Source of the DNA: Cladosporium sp. IMV 00045 | Lineage: Eukaryota > Ascomycota > Dothideomycetes > Cladosporiales > Cladosporiaceae | Direction of reading: 5' to 3' | Assembly (NCBI GenBank): GCA_001931905.2 | Contig: MSJI02000082.1 | Coordinates: 1-16,196 of the forward strand | DNA length: 16,196 bases | In this document: positions 7,757 through 16,196 of the stretch, piece after piece | Layout of the letters: each line of letters starts with the position of its first letter | Numbering within the stretch: the stretch's first letter is position 1 | Position numbers and translations under genes: made by a program | Notes under the pieces: model-generated | What the model was told of the DNA's origin: nothing | Seen by the model: the letters and a program-made list of their open reading frames with translations, nothing else | Databases searched by the model: none

Positions 7757-9193
7757 TCACCCATTATCGGATTTACTATTAATCGAGAGCCACTAGCGCC
7801 GACTCTAAGGTAATTAAGGTGTTAGAGGGACAGATTCCAGGCATAATAGGCATAGCGAACCAGACTTATCGGTATAGTAGTCGGTTACTACTCCGAGTGC
7901 TATAACGATCCGCGTGACTTCGCCGAGTACTCTATCTAAAGGTCGAATAAAAGGATTGCACCGAGCATAGTAGTAAGTATCACTAGTAGCTATAGCAGAC
8001 TGATTTTAGGTCGACTCTACTAGCATTTCTGTAATCTAGCGTAAGCACGAGGCGATGGTTAGACTACGGCATCTATCCCTACCACTTGCTACTATAGCTG
8101 ACTGCGCTTACCTATCGATACTACTAAGCATATTCTCTCTTAAACTAGATAAGAAGCTTGCTACTTCATTTGATAGTGGGTTAGCACTACCGACTAGTAC
8201 CTAAAGTAACTAATTCCTATCTCTTCTTAGTCTCTATCTCTTGTCTTTAGAGATCCGCTAACTGTCTTCTCGATTATCAACTAGGTAAGTAAGATCTGGT
8301 ATATCAGGCTAGACTCGTTAGCGCTTCTGTTTCCTGCTCTTCGCTATTACTAGAGGTGCGCTGCGTTTAGAGCTAGCTGTAACCAGTTCTACTATTAGTT
8401 AATGTTTAGCTAGCTCTTCTAGGTAGAAGACATCGGTAGTGCGCTATCTATGCTTGGCTAGGTCGAGGATCTAGTTGAGAGAGCAGACGTCGTTAGTTAT
8501 AATAAAGGGTGATTGCGGGTAGCGCATACGCAGCTCTTTCCGCACGCGTTCGTCTCGTTATCGTCTAATTAACTCAGCTTAGGCGTCGCGAGCCACATTA
8601 AAAGGGATTTGCTACTTAGCATTAGCTGCTATGAGACGAAGAAGTTAGTACGAGTAATCGCCTGCGTTCGACTACACTAGATCTTTTATATTGTCTGGGA
8701 TTCTAGTAAACCAGTTAGTACCCTAATGTTTTTTGATTATATAGAGTGCGCGCGCGCGTATAAGCTATAAGGAGGTGCTAATCACTATTCCGGCTTAGAC
8801 ATATTAGACGCTATCTATAGTACTGAGTAGTGCTTCTAGAGAGTTAATAGCTAGGTTTAGATAGTCTACCTATAGTCGGTAAGCTTATACGTAACGCACG
8901 ATAAGCGAGGTAATAGTAGATACATCTTTAACGCTATCTATAAGTTCTTCTAAAACGTTAGCAGCCGCTTAAGCGTGAGTAAGGCTATTACCAGGATCTC
9001 GCAGATAAGAGAGCACTAAGTAGTCTAGCTAACGCTTTAGATATTAGCGAGTAAGCGTAGCTTCGACATGGTCTATTAGAAACGTTTAGAGGGCTGCGAA
9101 GACATCACTCGCTGCAACTTGAGATAAGCTCGTGACTTAAGAGCCTATCTAATTTGCCAAAGCATGTTAGTATAGGATAATATCTTAGGTCAT
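7757..9193 (-). pseudogene. RIP-killed gene of unknown function, divergent from the helicase
   Basis: One minus-strand frame can be followed from an ATG at 9193 to a TGA at 7757 (about 479 codons). Internal stops are TAA or TAG at sites where Gln or Trp would fit, the RIP pattern. Readable parts include VLEELIDSVKDVSTITSLIV, VDYLNLAINSLEALLSTIDS, GTNWFTRIPDNIKDLV, a basic stretch (AKSRKQKR) near the middle and a CLLCLE pair of cysteines close to the end. The other two frames on this strand read poorly in the stretch I checked. I do not recognise the family and assign no function. Start and end are tentative: the frame also stays readable for some 25 codons upstream of 9193. It is transcribed away from the helicase relic, about 570 bp from its start, suggesting a shared promoter region and a common element. 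Confidence 0.55.
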
Positions 9194-9761
9194 ACTCGCT
9201 ACAAGAGTCGGCGTCTCGAGATAAGCATAAAGGTGCAAATATTGCGTAAGGGGGGCTGAAAATGGTTATAGAGGGATTAAATGTCGATAAGAATTAGATA
9301 TTAAGGTTTGGCTCAAGGAGCAGTATGCTATTAGTCGCGCATATAAGAGCTAGGTGAGGAGGGAAATAGTATAAGCAGACGCTAAGCTTAAGCTAAGACA
9401 CGCTTAGTATATGCTTAAGTGTTTTAGTTAAACGATATCACTATAACTCCTAACCCTATAATCATAAGCTACATAATTAATCGAAATAGTATAGATGGAT
9501 AGGTTATAGTCAACTTAGTCGACTATATAGCTAAATGCGATATGAGGCAAACAAGTAGTAAGAGCGTCGAAAACATAGCTGCAAAGAGTAAGATACATCT
9601 CACGATCAAAATGGATCGCATCTATTAAGCCAAATATGCTACGATAGAAGGCTATCTAGCTTAAGTACTAGAGTCTCTTAAAAGGTATAAAGCGTAGTAC
9701 ACGTTAATAGCTTAGGCGATAGACTAATGCTAAACATTAACATTAATAATCATTAAGAAAA
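9194..9761 (+). other. Spacer between the divergent relics, with coding-like patches
   Basis: Two plus-strand patches look protein-coding once RIP stops are ignored. About 9291-9425, in the helicase frame, includes ELDIKVWLKEQYAISRAYKS followed by VRREIV and ADAKLKLRHA. About 9460-9735, two bases offset, includes VIVNLVDYIAKCDMRQTSSK, SKIHLTIKMDRIY and LESLKRYKA. They may be exons of a small third gene or 5' exons of the helicase, or chance. No family is recognised. The divergent promoters must also lie here. Confidence 0.3.
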
Positions 9762-12700
9762 ATAGCAAACGAAGTAGTAATCTAGACTTTCGACTATCTA
9801 ACTAACTTTAAGATACTCGCCTATAGAGAGCATAGCTATAGGCTACGCAATTTGAAACGCTATCTGTTAGAGCACTATAGTTATCATAAAAACGTGCGTA
9901 ATATAGTCGTCGAGCATTTCGCAGTATAGGATATCGCTTACCTAGAGGAAGTAGCGTTACCGACGTCTATAGTTAACGCTATCGAGTCTCTATAATCCCT
10001 AATAGTAGGTCTATAATGTAATGGTTAGGAAAGATAGGCATGCGCTTTTATAAGTATAAGTAAGAATAAGATGTTTTGCTACTATAACTAATATAGTTAG
10101 AGGTTAGCCCTAGGTAGCTATACGAACTAGACGATAGTAATAGTCTAGTCTTTCTGCCTAGTGTCGTAGTCTCTACAGTGGTTCGTAGTTATAAGCATGG
10201 ATAGCGATAGCGCAGGAGACGAAAGTGCTAGCGACGACCTATTAGCTAGTTAAGCTAACTAGCATTCTATCGTGCAAGCGTTCTATACTATAGACAATTA
10301 GTACTAAAGAGACTTAGAGGTCGTCGAAGCTCCTATAGAGACGGATTAGACAGGATAGTAGAAGAGGATAAGCTAGGTCAAACATCTATAGGGTAGTAAT
10401 AAGTAGTATCTAGTATACGTAGCACGCTTACTAATAAATAATAAGCTAGTATTAAAGCACGTTAGTAAACTGCTTGATATGCTTATTAAGAAGTGCGTCG
10501 AGAGATTATCCATGTTACTGTAAGAGCTCTACTAGTAGCTCAGAAGCGTGAAAATATCTAAGACTAACTAATAGCTAATAGGTCGTCTATAGAATAAAGA
10601 TAGCTAGGTAAGGTACGCTAGATACGCGAAGAGACTAGTATACTATTTGCTACAAGTATTACAAAGCGTTAATAGACTAGACGTCGTTAGCGTAGAGGAT
10701 GATAGCGAAGATTAATAGGTTAATATTGATATGATAGATACGACTAAGGAGAGACACACTAAAAGGCAAGATGTAGGATAAAGTAAAGGATTAGTAGATA
10801 TAATAGCAGATGCCTAACGTCTATTCAAATAAGCAGATAGCTAGAAAGAGAAGGCATAGGCATTATTACAATCGATCGAAAGTAGGGACGAAGAAGTAGC
10901 ATAGCTCGCTACTCTACTCGCGTTTGTTAAGACTTTTGTCTTTAGTAAAGTCTACTATAAACTATTCGACTATCCTACTATATACTTTCTAGTAGTTCTA
11001 GGTATTAACGAGGAGAATAATTAGCTGAGAATAGGTAACAAGTACTCTTACTACGTAGCCAGCTTAGTCTACTATTTCCAGGTGCTTACTCTAGAATCGA
11101 TCTTACTATCTAAGGGGCGTGTATTATAAGAGCTAGACGAGTTTAAGCACTTTCTTAAGCAGCGTAAGTAATACTTAATAGACAGATCTATAAGTATAAT
11201 AAGTACGATAATTAGTCTTCTAGCTTATAGCAAGTATCTTGTAATAAATTATAGTAATAGTAGTACAATCTTCTAAGAGAAAAAGAATAGGGTAATATAG
11301 CTATATAGCATATATATCGTTATAGACAAATTTAAGAGCATAGTAGAACAATCGATTACTAACGCTAAGGATCTTCTATAAAAGCAGTTGCTCTAGATAG
11401 AGAGTGGTAGTTAGTTCGAGATGGATATTAGCGCGCTCGAAGACAATATAAGCTTCTAGAAACGCAGGTTATACTTTATTACTAACTAATAGAATCGACT
11501 GATATTAAGCTAGGAGGATAAGACTATTATGTAGATACTAGTATTAAGTTAGGGCAGGAAGATAAGGGAGAGAGATAGCTCTTAGCACACTTACTAAGTA
11601 AAAGAGTATCTCTATAAAGTTAATAAGTTCTAGGAGCTACTACTCTTTTATATGCATATTACTAGCAGTTAACTAGCTTAAGGCCTAAAGATTCTCACAC
11701 TGCGTTATAAGAATAGGTTCTCGTAAAACTATAACATCTTTATGCTTAATAGGTTAGTAATAAGCATAACCTAGTATTATAAAACCTAGTCGTAGTAGGA
11801 TGTGCCTAAGGTAGTACCTAGATTCATACTATAGCAGGTGGGACAACTCGTGATAGTCTACTTGACTTACGTATAGCTGCTTATAGAACGTCTCTCTATC
11901 GCGATCAGGCATAGCTATAGGCAGAGCGAGTACTTATAGGCAGATATAAATAAACTATAGGACATAACGAAGCTAATAAAGGTAATAAAGTAGAGGTCTA
12001 GAGAGGGTTTAGAGGTCGCGCTAGGCACTATAGACTACTACCACGCTACTATAGGCATAAGTAGGCGCTTCGTAGAGGTAGAGTTTGCCTATAGCTACTA
12101 AGCTAAGAACGAAGAGGTAGATAAACCCGAAGTGGAGTCTAACAATCTATTAGAGATCTCAGCTAGGCGAGGATCTACTATTAGCGTGAATAGGTACGCT
12201 ATGCCTAGCGACATCGTTAAGCATCTCACTAAGAGGAACATATAGACGTTTAGGCTATTAAGCGAGTTATAGCACTACTTCTTAGAGCTAGAGAGCCAAA
12301 AAGCAAGTAGTAGAGAGGAGTAGAGGCTAGTAGTAAAGCAATCGAGGACGTTAGTATTAGATCTAATAATGTTAGGGCCGAATGAAGACGCTAGTAGGAT
12401 ACTAACGAGAAGATTGCTTGCGAGAATGTTAAGCTCTAGCGATTGCTCGATTATATTAGCGCGCTCTCTTCCTATAGCAGCGTTGCTTCTAGCGACCCCC
12501 CGAACCCCCTAGACTCTAGCGATACCGAATATAGCGTTAATAGCATTAACTTTAAGGAGCTAGAGCAGTAATAGTTTCTATAGATCGCTATTACTATAAG
12601 AGAACACTTACTAAGCCGACTATATAGATAGACTACTATCTCTGCGCTTGCTAATAAACCTACTAGTAGTAGTCTCGAGGTTCGCTCGACTAGGCGAAGA

Positions 12701-13605
12701 GGAACAATCACACGTAGTAAAGAAAGCGCTAGGCAAGCCGAAGAATGCTATACTAACATATCGATTACTCGAGTAAGAAGTAGCGCTAAATCGGATTATA
12801 GACGACGTCGACACGACGCTTATAGTTGTACTACTAATAGGCAGAGGCAAGTCACTATTTTTTACTATACCTACTTGTCTTAACGACCCGGGTATAATCG
12901 TAGTTATGATTCTATATAGGAGACTAATAGACGACACTATCTGTAATACGCGAGTACTACGCATCGATTACTTAGAGTAGACTTATAGAGTGGAAGACCT
13001 AGCGACAATCGTATTTATTAGTGCTAACTGCTTGTCGCATAGCTTCTTCGACTATATCGGCAGAATACGCTCGAAGAGCTTACTCTATAAGATCTATATT
13101 GACGAGTATTATCTCGCTATTATAGCGCATAGCTAGCAGCCGAAAGTAGCTAAGCTATTAGAGCTATAAGGTATTAGGGTGCTGCTTATTATGCTTATAG
13201 CGACGATGCTACTATACATAGAGAGCGACTTAGAGTCGACGATAAGTTCGATAGTATCGATATCGTGGATCCGAGCGAGTATAGCGCGGAAGACGATAAA
13301 GTACACTATTAACGACTCGATCGCAGATAGTAAGCTAATAGAAGAAGCGATTAGGCAGTATAGGAATCTAATAGCCTAGCTTAAGCGCTGCAAACGCATG
13401 GTAGCTTACTACTAATCTAAGGTAGACTACGAAGAGCTCGTAGAGTAGCTCGGTTATAGCTTCTTCTACGTAGGCAACCCGAATAACCTAGAGGCATTAA
13501 AGAAATGGCTTGCCGAAAGTAGTATAATAGTAGCGACGATAGCGCTAGAGACTAGAGTAAGCTATCCTAGGGTGATACTCGTTATGCACGTAGGCTTACT
13601 ATATA

Positions 13606-13613
13606 GCTTAATC
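13606..13613. repeat. Target-site duplication, left copy (GCTTAATC)
   Basis: Eight bases immediately left of the MITE, identical to those immediately right of it at 14122-14129. In the helicase frame it encodes part of YSLI. Confidence 0.85.
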
Positions 13614-14121
13614 TAAACCTGCTTTTAGTACTCTTACCTATTAAATTTGTGCTACCTTTACCTATGATTTAGGTACCTATAGAGGTAGCGCCTTACTCTT
13701 ACCTATAATAGGTACCTATTCTAGCAAGTCTTGGCATTCTTATGCCCACCCTTTCCGATTTCGGGTGGGGTATAGGTTATATCTAGTAGCTCTTATGCAA
13801 ATCCTCGTATATTTATCTCTTATAAGCAAAGCGAATATGTTAGTTAAGTAATAAGCTTATATAACACTAAATGAATTAATCCCACGATGTTTTAAAGCTA
13901 TTAATAGTCTACTAATCGAGCTAAGCTCGGACGCTACCTAGCCCTACCCGGTCTTATAAGATGCTTTCAACAAATTAGAGTAAGTAATATTATCAGATCT
14001 TATTAAATAGGTACCTTTTAGGTACCCTTACCCACTAAATCTCTTATTTATACCCTTACTCATCCCCTTAAGGGTAGTACCCTTACCCGTGAAATAGGTA
14101 CCCTTACTAAAAGCAGGTTTA
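13614..14121. mobile_element. 508-bp MITE with 29-bp TIRs and 8-bp TSD (hAT-like)
   Basis: The left end (13614-13642) and the reverse complement of the right end (14093-14121) both begin TAAACCTGCTTTTAGTA (17 bp identical). They differ over four bases (CTCT vs AGGG) and agree again on TACCTATT. A perfect 8-bp GCTTAATC duplication flanks the element. The interior has subterminal AGGTACC motifs and a CCCACC...GGTGGG palindrome near 13744-13769, and no coding frame, so it is non-autonomous. An 8-bp TSD suggests hAT-type transposition, but the terminus does not start with the usual CAG. It sits in the helicase relic between motifs V and VI. MITE plus one TSD copy is 516 bp, a multiple of three. 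Confidence 0.85.
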
Positions 14122-14129
14122 GCTTAATC
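14122..14129. repeat. Target-site duplication, right copy (GCTTAATC)
   Basis: Identical to 13606-13613. The helicase frame resumes directly after it with GAC TTC (DF), the residues expected before motif VI. Confidence 0.85.
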
Positions 14130-15634
14130 GACTTCTCGTAAGAGTCTAGCTACGCTAGTCGAGGTAGAGAGCAGGTCGACTCACTTATACTTTTCGAATA
14201 AAGGTAGAAAGAGAGAGAAGATGCAATCTATAAGTAGTAGCGTATAATCTCGAGCCACGACGAGCGTGTAATAGCCGAGTTCGTAATAATAACGGCTTGC
14301 TATAGGCTCGTTCTAGCGAAGCACTTCGATAGTAGCGAGCCTATCGATTGCGAGGCAGGCGAGATAGCGAGGTGTGACTGTTGCTATAGCGGTGTAACTA
14401 ATAGATAGCGGAGCGAGAGCCGTATAGCCCGCGAGAGAGGCGTTATAATAGACGCACTCGATTAGATCTCGGGCGGCTATGTGGTATACTAGGTAGCTAG
14501 GGTAAGAGGTCCGATAAGGGACTAGTAGCATAATAGTCGGAGTTATCGATAGCGAGAAGTAGTAGCTATCGACGATAGAGGGTAGCTAGACGTCGGCGAA
14601 GTAGCGTGCGACGGCTTCCGCGAAACGATCTGCTATCTTAACGCTAGTTATACATATTACCGCTATAGGATTAGTTAGCGCTTCTATAATACCGGTAAAG
14701 AGGGGGGCATCTATTAATAGCTGCACGTTGCTATCCTACTCGCTCGACTAGCGCTCGCGTGTGGCGTAGAGTGTAATATCATCTATAAAGCTAGCTACAA
14801 AAAGTAGAGAGGCGACTAGACCGAGTACGCGCTCTAGCTGGGATAGACTTACCGGCTTAGGTTATAGGGAGAGCTAGTAAGCAACTCGATAGTAGTAATG
14901 TTAGAGTTTTTAATCTACTATATATAGTAGCGAGAGTCGAACGAAGAGGCTAAAATCGATGAGCTAGGACATAAAGAGGTTAGATTAAGAGGACGTAAGA
15001 GAGATATAGACGCAGACGTTATAATTATAATAACGAGCGTAGAGACAACGAACTATATAGCCGTCCTACGCGACGAGATCGAGGAGGTAGTAGTAGCGAC
15101 GCTACTACTACGCTGATAAGCTAGAGAGATCGGACTAGTACTAGACGTTAAGCAGATTAGGCGACTAGTAGATAGGTAGCGAGATATATATGTGATCTAT
15201 AAGGCTCGAGGGTAGTAGAGCAAAGATTACACGTACTAGAAGGCGTGTAAATCGGACTTTATAGATAAGGCGGCGATAGAGGAGACTTTACTAAGACTCG
15301 AAAGCGTTAAGTTTCAGTCGTTTTCCGGGTGCGACTACTACCGGCGACCGTAGGCCGTCTGCGAGCTATAGGCGAAATCGACGAACGCTTATAGGTAGAT
15401 AATCTTTAAGAAACGGTAGGGAGTATAGTATTAATACAGATAATAGTTGAGCGAGGGTATAGTAGCGTTAATAGCATTTAGATTAGGAGATTAGCTAGGG
15501 GAAGAAATAGACGTAGTAGCGAAACAAGACAGCTTTATAGTAGAGATAGGTCGGAAGCATAGGAGGAAGGAGGTCGAGTTTAACGGAATATTCATGTATT
15601 TCTATAGATAGGCATAGTAATAGTAGGCATTCAA

Positions 15635-15780
15635 AAGAGTTAAACTTTATAGTATATTCATAAGTAGAACAAAGTCGAGGTGGTTCTTTAAGAAGGAACG
15701 TAATAGGGTTAGGGATAGTAGAAGTTCGTAATAGATAGGTGAGAGGTTTATCCGTTCGGGCATTATAGGGAAAGGTAAGG
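15635..15780. other. RIP-mutated sequence between helicase relic and 36-bp array
   Basis: The helicase frame fades here into a run of stops (from about 15609) without a clear terminator. A degenerate 33-bp version of the array unit (TTATCCGTTCGGGCATTATA and following) lies at 15748-15780, so the array may begin earlier than its clear copies. Confidence 0.4.
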
Positions 15781-16012
15781 TTATCTAACCGTTTAGGTGT
15801 CACGAGAAAAGTAGGTTTATCTAACCGTTCAGGTGTTACGAGAAAAGTAGGGTTATCTAACCGTTTAGGTGTTACGAGAAAAGTAGGGTTATCTCACCGT
15901 TTAGGTGTCACGAGAAAAGTAGGGTTATCTAACCGTTCAAGTGTCACGAGAAAAGTAAGGTTATCTAACTATTTAGGTGTCACGAGAAAAGGTAGGTTAT
16001 CTACCTGTTTAA
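15781..16012. repeat. 36-bp tandem repeat array, six full copies plus a partial seventh
   Basis: Units begin TTATCTAACCGTTTAGGTGT and end CACGAGAAAAGTAGGG. TTATCT starts at 15781, 15817, 15853, 15889, 15925, 15961 and 15997, an exact 36-bp period. Differences between copies include TCACGAG/TTACGAG and TTCAGG/TTTAGG, which are CA-to-TA changes, so RIP acted within the array. Both strands carry stops, so it is not protein-coding. It lies just beyond the helicase 3' end. Confidence 0.9.
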
Positions 16013-16196
16013 GACTAGGGGCACGTATAGGGGATAGAAATGTGCTAGAGTAGACGCATTGCTAGTTAAGTAGGGCATATAGACAGATTAAAGAAGAAAG
16101 TTAAACCCGCTAACTGTGATAATAAGTGGTGAAGTGAAAGAGAGCGAACCTACTAACCTACTAACCTGCTAACTATAATGAAGAGAGAGAGAGAGA
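16013..16196. repeat. Right edge: short AACCTACT repeats and a GA microsatellite
   Basis: AACCTACT occurs at 16147-16154 and 16155-16162, with AACCTGCT at 16163-16170. The window ends in a (GA)n run (from about 16181) that may continue past the edge. A related CCCGCTAAC lies near 16105. No gene is seen. Confidence 0.7.

Larger units (their letters stand above)
9762..15634 (+). pseudogene. OrsD/DUF3505-RecQ helicase (telomere-linked type), RIP-inactivated and MITE-interrupted
   Basis: Relic of a giant fungal RecQ-type DNA helicase; ATP-driven 3'-5' unwinding is the family activity. The likely start is ATA at 9762, a RIP form of ATG. An OrsD (PF12013) zinc-finger-like region follows: ILAYREHSYRLRNLKRYLLE (from about 9810), where Cys and His have become Tyr. 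The central family-specific region includes FLVVLGINEEN and YSYYVASLVYYFQVLTLES (10950-11105). Helicase motifs are Walker A GRGKS (12840-12854), DECH now DEYY (13101-13112), LIMLIATM (from 13182), motif V (about 13529-13600), motif VI QESGRAGR now *ESSYASR (14139-14162), and the RecQ zinc-binding cysteines (about 14289-14380). The C-terminal cysteine block SGCDYYRRP*AVCEL begins at 15324. All landmarks share one frame. Dozens of TAG/TAA stops lie at Gln/Trp positions. The exact end is uncertain. It is surely non-functional. Confidence 0.88.
7060..16196. mobile_element. RIP-degraded repeat compartment (two-gene helicase element and nested MITE)
   Basis: From about 7060 to the right edge the DNA is saturated with TA, TAG and CTA while CA and TG are scarce. 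In 12001-12300 I count about 11 CA and 4 TG, whereas a single 60-base line of the AA9 gene (5581-5640) holds about ten. CpG is still plentiful, as expected if RIP acts at CpA. Stops in the readable frames are overwhelmingly TAG or TAA where Gln or Trp is expected. RIP acts on duplicated DNA, so this block was once present in more than one copy. Left and right boundaries of the element are not resolved. Confidence 0.8.

Noticed and set aside
8740..8765. GTGCGCGCGCGCG run as a possible Z-DNA or regulatory element
   Set aside because: Lies inside the unidentified minus-strand coding relic (reading as Arg-Ala-Arg-Ala); a short CG run is expected where CpG is spared by RIP.
12472..12964. Minus-strand frames of 79 and 114 codons
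   Set aside because: Antisense shadows of the helicase relic around the Walker A region.
14313..14860. Minus-strand frame with FIDDITLYA, resembling a reverse transcriptase YxDD box
   Set aside because: The plus strand here reads as the RecQ zinc-binding and C-terminal region in the same frame as the rest of the helicase, with expected cysteines. The minus-strand frame is open because plus-strand TAG/TAA bias appears as CTA/TTA codons.
15495..15803. Minus-strand 102-codon frame
   Set aside because: Antisense to the helicase C-terminus and running into the 36-bp array; Tyr/Leu-rich composition is a product of RIP-biased bases.
15781..16012. 36-bp array as a CRISPR
   Set aside because: Units are contiguous with no unique spacers, and the context is eukaryotic.

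Overview
The window looks like nuclear DNA from a filamentous ascomycete (Pezizomycotina). Three things point there: 47-65 nt GT...AG introns with CTAAC-type branch sites, fungus-specific protein families (SesA-type NLR, GT91 beta-mannosyltransferase, AA9 polysaccharide monooxygenase, Fot1/pogo transposase, OrsD-RecQ helicase), and a massive CpA-to-TpA mutation footprint that is the signature of repeat-induced point mutation (RIP). The species cannot be told from sequence alone.

Left part (1-7050), ordinary-composition DNA. The window opens inside the 3' end of a Fot1/pogo-like DNA transposon (transposase tail 1-381, terminal repeat to about 426). This element sits in the minus-strand gene 1409->427, which encodes the N-terminal SesA-like domain, an Asn/Gly-rich amyloid-like motif and the linker of a NACHT-type NLR. 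The insertion lies just before the expected P-loop. Next come a plus-strand GT91 beta-1,2-mannosyltransferase gene (2653-4328), intact except for one in-frame TAA at codon 135, and an apparently intact four-exon secreted AA9 lytic polysaccharide monooxygenase gene (5250-6416).

Right part (about 7050-16196), RIP-mutated repeat DNA. TpA is very abundant, CpA and TpG are rare, CpG is largely kept, and no intact gene remains. Two divergent relics can be read through the mutations. One is an unidentified minus-strand frame (9193->7757). The other is a roughly 5.9 kb plus-strand gene (9762-15634) for a giant OrsD/DUF3505-RecQ helicase of the kind often found near telomeres. Every helicase landmark I placed lies in one frame from 9762 to 15634, so decay was almost purely by point mutation. 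A 508-bp MITE (13614-14121) with 29-bp terminal inverted repeats and a perfect 8-bp target duplication interrupts the helicase between motifs V and VI. Removing the MITE and one duplication copy joins the motifs exactly.

Degenerate tandem repeats flank the two-gene block: about 115 bp x3 on the left (7132-7510) and 36 bp x6-7 on the right (15781-16012). The arrangement (unknown ORF <- -> OrsD-RecQ helicase, bracketed by tandem arrays, hit by RIP and therefore once multicopy) is the best candidate here for an under-described mobile or subtelomeric element. The ends of the element are not proven within the window.
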